Shown: piece by piece, positions 31,928 through 43,804 of the stretch
How positions within the stretch are numbered: the first letter of the stretch is position 1
Layout: every line of letters begins with the position of its first letter
Assembly: GCA_035772405.1 (NCBI GenBank)
Contig: JAYKKM010000250.1
Location: forward strand, 2,500,501-2,564,500
Reading direction: 5' to 3'
DNA from: Chrysogorgia sp. JL179-B06
Taxonomy: Eukaryota > Cnidaria > Anthozoa > Scleralcyonacea > Chrysogorgiidae
Length of the DNA: 64,000 nucleotides
Program-made: the position numbers and the translations under genes
Notes under the pieces: model-generated
The model's input: the letters and a program-made list of their open reading frames with translations, nothing else
What the model was told of the DNA's origin: nothing
Databases searched by the model: none

Positions 31928-33595
31928 AATCACAGAGAAATGATATCGATGACAGATATGTTTAAAGATAAAGAAGTGAGCACAAGAGCACCATCTGGCG
32001 AATTTATTATTGGACCATTCGAGGATCCAATTCTTTGCACTCTGCAGAAAGTGTTCAACCATGCAACGTTCAGAAAGAATCAGAGAGAAGTAATTGAATC
32101 AATATTACAAGACAAGGATGTTCTTGCAATTATCCCAACGGGTGGTGGAAAGTCACTGTGTTACTGGATTCCTGGACTAATTAGTGATGGTGTGACTGTT
32201 GTTGTGACACCTTTGATTGCCTTACTCAATGATCAAGTTGCAAAACTGAAAACTTTAAACGTTCCTGTTTACTATGTCGTGTCAAGCATGCTTCCAAATC
32301 AAAGGGAAAGTGTTCTCCATGAGCTCACTAAAGTGGACACAGAGTGCAAGTTCTTGTATGTGACTCCTGAATTTGCATTGTCACCGCAAGCACAAACATG
32401 CTTTGAACCTATGAGCGAAAACAACACTTTATGTAGGTTCATAATCGATGAGGCACATTGTGTGGATACGTGGGGTAACAGCTTTAGGCCAGCTTATGCT
32501 AAGCTGTCTGAGCTGAAATCGTTAAAGAAACCAGTTTGCGCATTCACCAGCACAGCAACAAGTCGTACACAAAAGCAGATCATTGAAAAATTGGGTCTTA
32601 CATCACCAGCAATTATTTAAGCGTCTTGCAATCGTCCGAATTTATTCTTGGGCGTAACGAAGAAAGGTGAAAAGCATCCCAAAGAAGATCTGGCGGAATA
32701 TGTTCAACGGCATCACTCAGGGCAATCTGGGATTGTTTATTGCTTTTCCACAAAAGATACGGTGGAGTTAGCTTATATATTGAAGACGAAAGGCCTACCT
32801 GCATCATATTACCACGGTCAGCTAGATCATTTCGAAAAAGCTGAAAATGCCAAAGCTTGGCTCAATGGAAAGGCTCTTGTAATGTGTGCAACAAGTGCCT
32901 TTGGAATGGGCATTGACAAACCTGATGTAAGGTTCGTAATTCACCTTAATTTGCCAAGATCCATCGAAGATCTTTTCCAGGAAGCTGGAAGAGCAGGGCG
33001 AGATGGACACAGTTCTTCTTGTATTGTCATGTTTAGATTCGCAGATCGAAATTTGTTAATGCATACACTGGCATTACAAAAACCAGATGAAGAGAACGTA
33101 TATGTAAGAAGCTGCGTAAATTCTGTTGTCTCCTACTGCATGTCTACAACCTGTAGGCGAAAACTTATCATGGCTCACTTTGGTGATGAATCAGAGATTG
33201 AATGTTATGCAATCTGTGACAACTGTTCGAATCCTTCTCCTCCGCTCAAAGAATACACTAACGAGGCCCGGGCAGTTTGCAAGTGCGTGGAAGAAATGCA
33301 GATTTTGACACCTGTCTTCTCTATTCGACAATTGGCACTTACGTTCAAGGGATCGAAGTCGAAGCGAGAAGTTGAAAGCAAAGGATTTCATACAATCGAA
33401 CATTACGGTGCAGGCCAAGCAATGTTCAAAAATGACACAGATACCATATCTTTCATACACCACTTGCTTATAAGGGACGTGCTGGTCGAGAAAGAGCGAG
33501 TTACAAATGGTCGCATGACGACACCATGCATTAAATTAGGAGACCAATCGGGAGAATTAGAAAAAGGAGAACTGCACATTTGGATACACTTATAG
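31928..33595 (+). pseudogene. RecQ-family DNA helicase (transposon-encoded), one in-frame stop
   Basis: A 3'-5' ATP-dependent DNA helicase domain. Numbered from ATG 31,940: motif 0/I with TFRKNQ and PTGGGKS (Walker A, 66-72), motif II IIDEAHC (168-174), motif III FTSTAT, motif IV IVYCFS, motif V MCATSAFGMGIDKPDVR, and motif VI QEAGRAGRDG. The RecQ zinc-binding cysteines (CRRKLIMAHFGD...CYAICDNC) and a short winged-helix region follow, ending at 33,595. A TAA at 32,618-32,620 interrupts the frame between the two RecA-like lobes; sequence on both sides stays in the same frame. The HRDC domain is absent. Exon 3 starts after AG at 31,927. The neighbours are transposon genes, so I read it as element-borne rather than a host RecQ. 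Confidence 0.9.
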
Positions 33596-33720
33596 GAATG
33601 AAAGTATGAACGATCTCCTAATTGAACAAAGAACTGTATATAGTGTTGTGTTATGTTATAATCATATCATTACAGCTTATATTACAGTATATAATTCACT
33701 TCCAAATACGAGATAGACTA
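33596..33720. other. Intergenic junction of the two convergent transposon genes
   Basis: A short AT-rich stretch after the RecQ stop. If the minus-strand gene has a last short exon, it should lie here or inside the fold-back region; I could not identify it. Confidence 0.3.
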
Positions 33721-34810
33721 GTGGGTCGTGCGTCGTGGGTAAAACAAAAAACCAATAAATACGTATACGCAACAACCCCTCGCTCGATGCATGATAATAC
33801 TGCTACAATGCACGCAATTTGGCGCATCCTAATGAATTGGGCCTATGTACGAGAAAGGGTAAAAATAAATAGGATAGTTTTGGTAATAAATAATAGTTGT
33901 TGAAAAAACTCGATATTCGGAAGAAGGAAAATCGGAGAAAAGCCACAGCCGCTCGAAGCCTCGGGTCTTAATAGACAGAAGCTTAGTACTAATACAAACT
34001 TTTCGTACATTTTATAAATAAACAACTAACAACTTTAGCTTTTCCTGTGATCAATTATTTGAGATTTATATTCATATATACACGCCTTCGAAGCGACAAA
34101 GCGTCCCCAGTTCGGAAAGTTTCTACCATTTAAATTTAAAGTTCACTTTGCTAAATATATTTCGAAAGAAAAGGCGAAAGCGAAAATTTAAAATTAATTA
34201 TGCAAGATATCAGAAGATAAACCTGTGTTACTATAATGCGAAATAACGAAATAAGTACAGAAATGCAACTTAATTCAACTTATTTTGCATCTGTTGTAAA
34301 CATGTTGTAAACAAGAATTTAAATTTCGGTATGAGAAAGGTTGATCTATTAAACTTCTACTCGTTTTCATTTTCGGACTTCAAAGGTTTGATATTTGTTC
34401 TTCCTATTTACAAAGTGAACTTAAAATTATTTTAGTCATCACATTGGCTAGTCGAACGTTGTTCGAATGAAAAAAATTTAAATCCGCGCAGAAACTTTCC
34501 GAACGTACTGGGGACGCTTTGTCGCTTCGAAGGCGTGTATATATGAATATAAATCTCAAATAATTGATCACAGGAAAAGCTAAAGTTGTTAGTTGTTTAT
34601 TTATAAAATGTACGAAAAGTTTGTATTAGTACTAAGCTTCTGTCTATTAAGACCCGAGTCTTCGGGCGGCTGTGGCTTGCCCAATTCATTATGATGCGCC
34701 AAATTGCGTGCATTGTAGCAGTATATTATACATCGAGCGAGGGGTTGTTGCGTACACGTATTTCTAGTCTTTTATTTTATTTTACGCACGACCCATAACG
34801 CACGACCCAC
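33721..34810. mobile_element. 1.09-kb fold-back element
   Basis: It begins GTGGGTCGTGCGTCGTGGGT and ends CGCACGACCCAC. The arms continue for several hundred bases: GCAACAACCCCTCGCTCGAT / ATCGAGCGAGGGGTTGTTGC, GACAAAGCGTCCCCAG / CTGGGGACGCTTTGTC and CAATTATTTGAGATTTATAT / ATATAAATCTCAAATAATTG. The centre is about 34.2-34.4 kb. No coding capacity and no obvious target duplication. Confidence 0.9.
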
Positions 34811-34881
34811 CCACCCACGCCATTTAGCCATTCCCTCCAAATACATGTGTTTTGAATATGCCCGTTAAGGCCGTTACTTAC

Positions 34882-35295
34882 CATGCAGTCATCGAATACT
34901 TTGTTAGGAAATGTCATTTTCTGTGGCCAATACTCTGTGTAATGAAAATTTACGGAATGCTGGAAAGCTGTCATGCAGTTTTTCTTCAAACTTCTCTCTC
35001 ACTTTCCTTTCTCCGTTTTCTTTTACCTGCATATATGTTTTAAGTACTGGTTTCTGGATACTTGAATCGCTTTTCAAAGGACACTGATATGGCACATTTC
35101 CACTTGTGATTTTGAAAAATCCACTTCTTATGCAAAACCACATCCCTTTTATTTGATCAGGAAATGGCGTTTGCTCTTTGTGCTTTGTCGTTACGTGATT
35201 ATCAAAGGCATCCTTGTTTGAATATGCACTCCGAGCGGAAGAGAACAGGTTGAGGTTTCCCATTAGTCTCCGACACATTTGAACAGAAGTATGAC
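34882..35295 (-). CDS. Transposase-candidate gene, exon 6
   Basis: The acceptor is CTCTAG at 35,297-35,296; the exon begins GTCATACTTCTG and completes the Gly codon left open at the end of exon 5 (same phase). It encodes SVQMCRRLMGNLNLFSSARS and a CPLKSD...REKFEEKL basic helical tail. A frameshift near 34,905 lies before FDDCM, which precedes a strong GTAAGT donor at 34,881-34,880. It is probably the last large exon. No homologous domain is named with confidence. Confidence 0.55.
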
Positions 35296-35357
35296 CTAGA
35301 GAAAAAACGTTGAAATAGAAATATAAAATAACAGAAAATATCCTATAAAGGCTATAA

Positions 35358-37125
35358 TTGCGGGAAGCACCGAGCGTTTATAGTACATACAAGTCTATGA
35401 TACAAGTACTACTGTATACAAGTACTATATACGCTATGCATAATGCACTGTTTCATAATGATGACATGATGGCGGTCAGTCATATAAACGTGAGCTCTGC
35501 AATTTGTAAAAATTCGCAAATAATTAACGATGCTTCAGGTTCAATAAAGTCAAAATCTTCTTTCTTATACCTCTTGGAGGACAATTTATTTTGGAAGGGT
35601 GACTTGGAATCACTAAAGGAGTTCATAGAAGCTGATTTACAAATCAGCGGAAGATGGTCATCGCCACGCGGTGAAACGACCCAATTTAGTAATCCTAATT
35701 TTTGTTTAAAATGGCTTGGTCCGACTGACAAAAAGTTAACGATAATCCAAGACAACGATGAAAATCACCTATACATCACTCTGAAGAGCTACGCCACTCT
35801 ACCGAAGTCAATAAACGACGAAATTCAGAATTCTAAAATCGAACACGTGGCATATGTTGTTGATGAAGACGAAGCCGACAAAATCGAAGTCGTAAACAAA
35901 GACGGTAGTTGCGGTCAATGTGGGCACTACAGAGAGGAAATAGACAAACTACTCATTCTAGTCAATGAAATTCAAAAGAAACAAGACGAAGATCGGCGAA
36001 ATAACGAGTCCAGAGCAGCGAAAACCGACGCAGTGATGAAATCCCTTGTTGAGCAAAATAACAAAATGGCGGCAGAAATTCAATCGTTGAAGGCCAATAG
36101 TGAAGAAATAACAAATGATAATGCAATTATAAGATGTGCTCTCGATATTAAACAAGGCGAATGGACTAAAGTCGAACATGCAAAATCTGGAGACAGAAAA
36201 GGAACTGAGCCTGTTTTTAATGAGAATTCACAAAGGAACCAAAACAGATTTCAAACACTTCCTGACGAAAATGTAGAGAGTGTAGACAATGGTGTTACTG
36301 CACAATTAACTGACTACCGTGCAAACCAACAAGCACATTTTCAAAATACAAGAGCCAATAGAAGTAATCCCCGACAACCAAAAGGGACCAACGAAAAGGC
36401 AAAGACCAACTCGAAAGCCAATGAAAACCAAAGGGACCAACGAAAAGGCAAAGACCAACTCGAAAGCCAATGAAAACCAAAGAATACCAACCACCAAGCC
36501 ATCCAGAGCAAACATTGATCTGGTCATAGGCGACTCGATGGTCAAGAATATCGACAGCAAAAAACTGGAAAGAGCCGCAAAACGAAAAACTGTTTGCCAC
36601 TCTTACAGTGGAGCAACTGTCAATCAGATCCACCAGAAAATTGATAATTATTGGAACGAAGACAACAACTATCAAAGAGTTGTAATTCATGTTGGAACCA
36701 ACGATCTGGCTCGTGAAAAACCTGATGAAGTTGCCAAAAAAATGGAAGCACTTATTACCAAAGTCAAGACCCATGCCAATAAAGTCGCTGATTCCAGTGT
36801 AATACGAAGGTATGACAACAAAGTTAGGGCAAGCAATATTACCTATTATAATAATTTATTGAAGGAATTATGCATCAAGCATAATATTACGTATATAGAT
36901 AATGATTGTATAGACAGATCTATGTTAAATGGATCAAACCTCCATCTAAACAATCATGGGGACAAATCTTTAGGAGGTGCATTTTGCACATTCTTAAAAC
37001 CAAAACAGATTCCCATTCCACCTACTAGCTATCACAATAATCATTTTTTATGGGAAGCTTACGAACAACAGAGGAGAGACTGGTCAATGTACCTAAGGCA
37101 TGTAAACCAGATATTGAATCATTAG
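35358..37125 (+). pseudogene. LINE ORF1: coiled-coil protein with SGNH-type esterase
   Basis: The first part (35,358-36,473) has an acidic stretch, a CGQCGHYREEID coiled-coil start and a long Gln/Glu-rich helix (QKKQDEDRRNNESRAAKTDA). The second part (to 37,125) has SGNH hydrolase blocks: VIGDSMVKNI (block I Ser), HVGTNDLA (block III Gly-Asn-Asp) and LHLNNHG (block V His). CR1-clade ORF1 proteins often carry such an esterase. The two parts are in different frames because a 49-bp segment is tandemly duplicated at 36,384-36,481. It probably binds RNA and membranes, by analogy with the clade. Confidence 0.8.
36384..36481 (+). repeat. 49-bp tandem duplication in LINE ORF1
   Basis: GGGACCAACGAAAAGGCAAA starts two exact 49-bp copies at 36,384 and 36,433. 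Forty-nine is not a multiple of three and accounts exactly for the change of frame between the two halves of ORF1. Confidence 0.95.
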
Positions 37126-40050
37126 ATTCATTAGCTTGTAATCATTTAACAACTGAAAATGTGAGCAGCAATTTTTCAACAACCCTTAATTCCATTCCCA
37201 ATGAAAGAGGTTTCAAAATGGCCTTTTTAAATATTGTCACTTTACCTACTAAAATAGATGAAATTCGTCATTCAATGTGTAACAAAAACATTGACTTAAT
37301 TGCATTTAATGAGACACGACTAGACTTGAATATTTCTGATGGCCTCATTCACATAGATGGTTATGAGGTTGTTAGAAAAGATCGATCCCGCAACGGAGGT
37401 GGAGTTTGTATTTACCTTCGTAGTTCCATCAATTATAAAGTAAGATCAGATCTTATTCCTACTGAGCTAGAGGCTGTTTGTTTAGAAATTACCAAACCAC
37501 AAAGTAGACCATTTATTGTCACCACTATTTACCGACCACCAAATGCAACTGCAGAATTCTTCAACCATTTAGAAAAACTAATTAAACAAATTGATGATGA
37601 AAACAAAGAAACGTATATTTTAGGTGACCTAAACTGTAACTTATTACAAGAGAAAACACTTTCTAATATGCCAACAAAAAAAACTAAATTCGTTATACGA
37701 ATTATACCAATTAACCCAATTGATCAATGAACCGACTCGGATTACAATGACATCAACCAGCCTCATTGACCATATAGTAACTAATACACCTGAAAAAATT
37801 TCACATTCTGGTGTTGTTCACACTGGAATCAGTGACCACAGCTTAATATATGCAATCAGAAAAATAAGAGTTTTTCAAAAGGTTGAAGATTTTGTTGAAA
37901 TAAGAAATATGAAAAATTTTGATGAGAAGAAATTTGTTGATGAACTTCTTAATCAACATTGGGAATATTTATATTTTTTTGGTGAAGATCCAAATTCTAT
38001 GTGGGAAATTTGGAAAGAACTTTTTCTAGAAGTACTGGACAAACATGCACCATTGCAACACAAAAAAATTAGATCTAGCAAAGTACCCTGGATAACAAAC
38101 AAAATAAAGAGTCTCATAAATACAAGAGACAAACTTAAAAGAAAGGCAATCATTACCAAATTAGAAACTGATTGGCTAAACTACAAAAAAACTAGAAATC
38201 AAGTCAATATCGCGTTAAGAAATGCTAAAAAGAATTATTATTCCACAAAAATTGCCGGTCAAAAATGTAATCCAAAGAAAGCATGGAAGTCAATTAATAA
38301 CTTATTGGGCAAACAAACCAAACATCCAGAAGTAAATGAACTCAAATTAGGAGAAAATATTTTAAACAATCCAAAAGATATTTCCGAGGGGTTTAATAAC
38401 TATTTCTCAAATATCGGCCCTGATCTAGCAAGCCAAATAGATACATCAAGTTGTAATTGTAATTTTGAGACTTATGTCAAAAAATCTACATCGGAATTTA
38501 CTGCATTCCTACCCACAACTGTAAATAATATTTGTCAGCTATTGTGTGGATTATCTTGCAATAAAGCTACTGGCATTGATAAGATATCATGTAAAATTAT
38601 TAAGATAGCTGCACCGACCATAGCAGATTCATTGGCATATATTTTTAACCAGGCTATTGCTCTATCCTCTTTCCCCGATGAATGGAAAATGGCTAGAGTT
38701 ATACCTCTTTACAAGAGTGGTCAGCGAAATATACCTGGAAACTATAGGCCCATTTCAGTTCTACCAACCATAAGCAAAATAATGGAACGAATCTTATACA
38801 ATCAACTTTACAACTATTTAACTGAATTTGGATTACTAAGTAGTACCCAATTTGGCTTTCGGAATTCTCACTCTACAGCAACAGCACTTTTAGACTGTAC
38901 CAACGAGTGGTATGTTAATATAGATAAAAAAATGTTTAACTTAGTAGTTTTTATAGACCTAAAAAAAGCATTTGATACTGTTGACCATAACATTCTGCTT
39001 AAAAAGTTGGAATTTTATGGAGTAAAGGGACAAGCTCATAGCTTACTAAAATCATACCTTTCAAATCGACACCAGAAGTGTCAAATAAATAGATTCGTTT
39101 CATCAGAAAAATTGATTAGATGTGGTGTACCCCAAGGTTCAATTTTAGGACCATTGCTATTCTTGTTATATGTCAATGACTTACCCGAGTGTCTTAAAAA
39201 TACAAGACCTCGACTATTCGCTGATGACACAAATCTCACAGCCTCTGGCGACTCCATAACTGATATTGAGATTGCAGTAAATTCTGATCTAGACAACCTT
39301 AGGAACTGGTTAATGGCCAATAAACTTAGCTTGAATGTAGCTAAAACAGAATTTATGTTAATTGGCTCTCCACAAATGATAAGGAATGTTTCAAATTCTC
39401 AACCTAATATTTTAATTGAAAACAAACAAATCCAACAAGTTAACAAATCCAAAACTTTAGGAACAACAATTGACCACCATTTAACATGGAAGACTAATAC
39501 TGAAAATATTTGTAAAAAAATAACATCAGGAATTTCGGCTCTACGTCGTGTAAAACCTTTTGTTGCTGATAGAGATACGCTTGTCTCTATATACAATGCC
39601 ATCATACGTCCCTACTTCGATTATTGTTCTGAAGTTTGGGATGTATTTGGCGAAACACAATCTAAACGACTACAAAAACTCCAAAACAGAGCTGCTCGAA
39701 TTATTTCAAATTTGAGCAATGATGTAGATCATTCTATTGCTTTATATGCCTTAGGCTGGGAGCCACTTAATATGATAAGAAAAAAGGCAAAAGCAAGAAT
39801 GATGTACAAAACTTTAAATAAAATAGGCCCAGAGTCTCTCACAACCTTTTCACGTATAAGAAAAATATAACAAACTATAAACTTCGGAATATTTCAAATG
39901 GTCTTTGTCTACCACAACCTCGCACCAATTATATGAAAAAGAGTTTTATGTATGATGGTGCAAAGCTATGGAACTCTATTCCAAACGAAATTAGGGAGAG
40001 CAAATCTCTGTCATGTTTCAAAAAAAAAATTGCCGCTCACATATTTTAAC
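37050..40050 (+). pseudogene. LINE ORF2: APE endonuclease and reverse transcriptase
   Basis: Endonuclease: FNETRLD, GGGVCIYLR, TIYRPPN, LGDLNCN. A frame change follows in an A-rich run near 37,675-37,690. The second block (37,720-39,870, 716 codons) holds SDHSLIY, NYRPISVLPT, FIDLKKAFDTVDHN, GVPQGSILGPLLF and FADDT (catalytic Asp pair, near 39,220), then the thumb RAARII. Another frame change near 39,870 precedes the last 55 codons with GAKLWNSIP. It is about 1000 residues in all, the usual size. It would nick target DNA and prime reverse transcription. Confidence 0.9.
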
Positions 40051-40271
40051 ATATTTTAAAATAGATTATGTTATGTTGCTTACTTACCTAGTACTATAAT
40101 TTACCTAGTACTATAATTTACCTATTTAATACTATTTCTAATATTTTGTAAATAATTATTCTAATGTTTATACTTCTGTAATTTCTTTTATACACGCCCC
40201 CTGTGGAAATCAGCTTCGGTTGACGGGGTTAGCGTGGTTAAATAAAGTTTTTCTATCTATCTATCTATCTG

Positions 40272-41080
40272 TTTGCGCTCGGGACCTGTAACGAGTCGCA
40301 TTATGTATAGCGTGTATACAGTACTTGAAGTAGCAGGCCTAGAAAAGTGTTTTATTCTATATGCTACAATACAATACACAATATGCATGTCTCGTTTGCG
40401 CTCGGGTCCTGGAAACGAGTCGAATCAAGACGAGGCCGGTAATTGTATAATTTGAGGCATTATGCATAGCGTGTATAGTAGTACAAAATACATAGTAACT
40501 CCGAACAAAGAAAGCATTTTTAATTTAACGTTTCGATTATATTTTATGATGATTAAAGTCTAGTCGAAACGGTGAATTATACAATATGGCGTACAAAATT
40601 TATATTATAAAAATTATATATAAGACAATTAAGCGATTATATGTATTTTACAAATCTTTCTTGAAATACGAGCTTGTAAAAACAAATTTTCAGGCTTGTG
40701 CCAGGCTTTTTGCGCGATTTAGAGGCATTTTGCACATTTTGAAACAGTAATAACTCGAAATTGGCTTGGAAAATCAAGATAAACGCTTAAATAACCTATA
40801 TATAGTTTTCTGTAAGCTTTAGGTAAGGGGTCGGTAAATTTTAACTCCATCAATTTCGAATAATAATATCTTAAATGCAGAACTAAATCCTACGCGCGTC
40901 TATTACATGACACTTCCGCACTGTTAGTAAAATTTTATAATTGTGTAAATAGTAAATTGCGCAATTGGATCTATATACGGGCAATATTTGGTTGGCAATG
41001 TCATGATAGTAAATAGGGAATCAAGAAAAATAGAAGTAAATTGTACCGATATCAGGTATACTGTAGTATAAAGTTCTTAC
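40272..41080. repeat. Intron sequence with inverted GCATTATGCATAGCGT motifs
   Basis: GCATTATGTATAGCGTGTAT at 40,299 and GCATTATGCATAGCGTGTAT at 40,457 are inverse to TATACGCTATGCATAATGC at 35,427-35,446 at the 5' side of the LINE. GTTTGCGCTCGGGACCTG and GTTTGCGCTCGGGTCCTG are two direct copies (40,270 and 40,393). These flank the LINE rather than belong to it. Confidence 0.6.
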
Positions 41081-43028
41081 CAGAAACGTAGGTTTTCAAT
41101 GGTCGTACAATGTATGTTTCAACGTACTCATCCAGGTCCACGTTGTGACCGCTCTTCCCGCAGAGGTTGACAGTTGAATTCCTCTTTATCATATCTCTGA
41201 ATGCTAGTGGCCATAAAGCGGTGAAGTTCACAACATGAACAAAAGATTCAGTCCAGTAGTTGCGCAAGTTGAGCTGAGCGAATAACGGCAGCATAATTAC
41301 CCACACGGTCTCCCGGAGGTGACCATCACCTTGCTTTCCAGCAGTGAGAAACAATTCAAGAAGTGGTCCAAACAATGTGAATAACTGCTGATGATAGTGG
41401 TGGCTTTCATCAATGTCGGCACTTTCTTTCAACCATTTCTTAAATCGTTCCAGGAGAATTTCGTTGAGATTACCACACTTGGTCAATGATTTTTTCAAAT
41501 CATCAGCAGAAGGAAAATATGACGATGAGTGAAATTCTGTAACCGCAGCCATCCCATACGACTGACTTCCATCTCGTACACTTTCTTTTATCCTATTTAA
41601 ATTCTGATCTTGAAATTTACTTTTTTTAAACGCTTCTTTGGTCAGTCTCGGCCTCTTCATTACCGAATTCACAACTTTGTGGAAACCACCACTGCCCATA
41701 GCTTTAAAAGTTGCTTCGCACAAGTAGCCTTTAGCGTGCATATCGCCGGGAATTTTTGCGCACCAACCATATGCATTGCCATCCCTATTCTTAACACTAC
41801 GGTTATTCTTACAGGTCCCGACATCGCCAACTACTGCTGTTGTGAATTATTTGCATTCGGAACGTTTGTACACAAAGCCATCTGAATTACTGTTGTTGCG
41901 CATATCGTCGTCTTCATCAATTTAATCAGTTGGCAAAGCATGAAGTGCTGTCACTCTGAATCAAAGTTGCAATAGGGCTGTACAAATACTTCGTGAAGGA
42001 ATCGAACAAGTTTATTATCTCGTTTAATTCCATTGCAATAGCCATTTCCAGCGGAGTAGGAAAGCTGCCAAATAGTTCGCCTTGATACGCACCAAAATTC
42101 ATCTGGAGAAGCTTACACATTTTGAAATCCGAATTTAAAACAGCGATCGACATTGGAGTTGCACCACAACCCTCCTGTGCATTAGGGTTGATTCCACTAG
42201 CCAACAAAATTTTGACAAGTGTATACTGCTTGTCTTCTACTGCCGCATGAAAAATAGTCCTCCCGTACCGATCCTTGCAGTCATTTATTTTCTTACCGCC
42301 CTCTGAAAGTTCTTGCACCATTTTATCCAAGTAGCTATCATCAGACGAGTTTACAGTTTCTTGAGCTTGCACAATTAACGTTTTCAATAATGCGTTGAAC
42401 TTATTATCCTTATCGTCATTAGTGGAAATCCAAGTTGTGTCCTCCTGGAAAGACCCGTCAACATCACTGTCATCTGATTCACTTTCCAAGTCTGCAGACA
42501 GCATGTCTGTCTGAACAATCTCTTTCTCCCTGGACGTTATCTCCTTCTCAAACTCTACCATCTCAGTGTGATGCATCTGAACGGATTTCATGAATGAATA
42601 TCGCCCTCTGGATGCCTTAAGCTCGAATAGTTTTTTCGTCGCATCAAATTCAATATATCCATTAGGTTTATCACAAGGGATACTAAACTCGTTGGCAAAC
42701 TCTTCAAGTATTGACGCTGTTCCTGTCAACGTTGAATTATCCTCAAGTGATAATGGGAGGTTGATTACATCGGTCTGGCTAATAGACTGCATGCTTTTGC
42801 AATAGTTCTCAACAGGAGGTACCTTAACCCTAAATTTAACACGTTCGTGTGCATGCACTGTCGCCTCTTGGAAGTTGATCTTCTGTAGCCATGCATGGAC
42901 TTCGGCCTCATTCATCTCATCGATTTGCTTTGGTGAATCAGGAATACAGTTTAAACTCTTGTCTAACAAATGCAGAAAATAACGATCGCACCATTTCTCC
43001 CAAATCATCTTGTGTTCGGGCATGGATT
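41081..43028 (-). pseudogene. Transposase-candidate gene, exon 5: ankyrin repeats and helical domain
   Basis: The acceptor is GCAG at 43,032-43,029 (exon from 43,028) and the donor GTAAGA at 41,080-41,075. Numbered from ATG 43,023: 1-25 EKWCDRYFLHLLDKS; 160-230 acidic Ser/Asp/Glu-rich linker; 250-341 ankyrin repeats (DRYGRTIFHAAVEDKQYTLV, GATPMSIAVLNSDFKMCKLL, TPLEMAIAMELNEII); stop at 41,926. After a damaged zone the frame reopens at about 41,860-41,741 ([20 protein letters not shown]) and runs through [30 protein letters not shown] and [20 protein letters not shown]. Ankyrin repeats in a transposase-type gene probably mediate protein contacts. Confidence 0.65.
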
Positions 43029-43804
43029 CTGCATGAGAAAATTAAAATTAATATCAGGGCACAGTAAAGTACAAATGATCCAGGTCTTGACCCTGATCGA
43101 GTATAAATAAACTGAATCAGAATCACTAGATATAATAACATGGCTTCGTGCCTTCGTCAGCCAAAGCTTCTTGCATTAGAATACATCATATGCAAAGCCC
43201 AAAAGACCGCTTTTTGACTGGTCTTTTGGGTCAAAAAGTTTTTTCCACGTTTACTTCGACAAGTGCATCCTCTAAAATATATTTCGGAATGAATTTTAGT
43301 AGGAGACAGTCGTCACTAAACTGAAAACTACTTTCAGAATATAGGACTCTCGGTCCTGGATTGACATACAGTAAATTTGTAAATGTCGGGATCAATAAGA
43401 GTATACTTCTGTGAAGTTTTGAAATAAACAAATATTCAGAAGTACACAAAAAACAGCGGGTTAAATTTTGACCCAGTGTAAGCGCCAATCCACCTTTGAA
43501 CAACTGGCACCTGATAGCGAAAATGTTATTTGTAAATTTATTAAATAAATGTATTGTCAAGTTCGGAAGAATGCTCAGCAAAGCTCAGCACTAATGGAAG
43601 ATGATTAGATGATCAAAGCAAAATACTGCGTGACTTCAGAAAAATGGCTAGACCCAGGTTCCCGACTGCGACTGAGCCTACGTCAGAGCCATGAAATGCT
43701 AATTTCAACACGCCATAAAAAATCAGACAATTTATTAAAAGTGAAAAAATTTTCACTAGGACATTACAAACAGTAAACTAAAAAAGATGAATAAATAAAA
43801 TTAC
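43029..43804. other. Intron 4 of the transposase-candidate gene
   Basis: Non-coding. The minus-strand frame at 43,231-43,581 has no domain. AAGACCGCTTTTTGACTGGTCTTTTGGGTCAAAAAG forms a small stem near 43,200-43,237 (given here only as a location cue; its core is CAAAAGACC/GGTCTTTTG). Confidence 0.35.

Larger units (their letters stand above)
35345..40272 (+). mobile_element. Near full-length CR1-like LINE inside a transposon intron
   Basis: It carries ORF1 (coiled coil plus esterase), ORF2 (endonuclease, reverse transcriptase), a short 3' UTR and a (TATC)n tail at 40,247-40,271. At about 4.9 kb it approaches full length, but the 5' boundary is only approximate. It lies in the intron between exons 5 and 6 of the minus-strand transposon gene, in the opposite orientation. 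It is inactive because of at least three frame breaks. Confidence 0.85.

Noticed and set aside
31928..33595. Host RecQ gene
   Set aside because: It lies between perfect TIRs with a target duplication, is led by a zinc-finger exon near the TIR and contains a stop codon; no host neighbours exist.
36295..36774. Minus-strand hydrophobic protein with internal repeat
   Set aside because: It is the antisense of the LINE ORF1 tandem duplication; no independent evidence.
41926..43023. Host ankyrin-repeat gene
   Set aside because: It is one exon of a phase-consistent gene wholly inside the TIR transposon.
43231..43581. Minus-strand 116-codon frame containing NPGPR, as sometimes seen near LINE starts
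   Set aside because: It lies in an intron, no other LINE motif accompanies it, and the similarity is too short.
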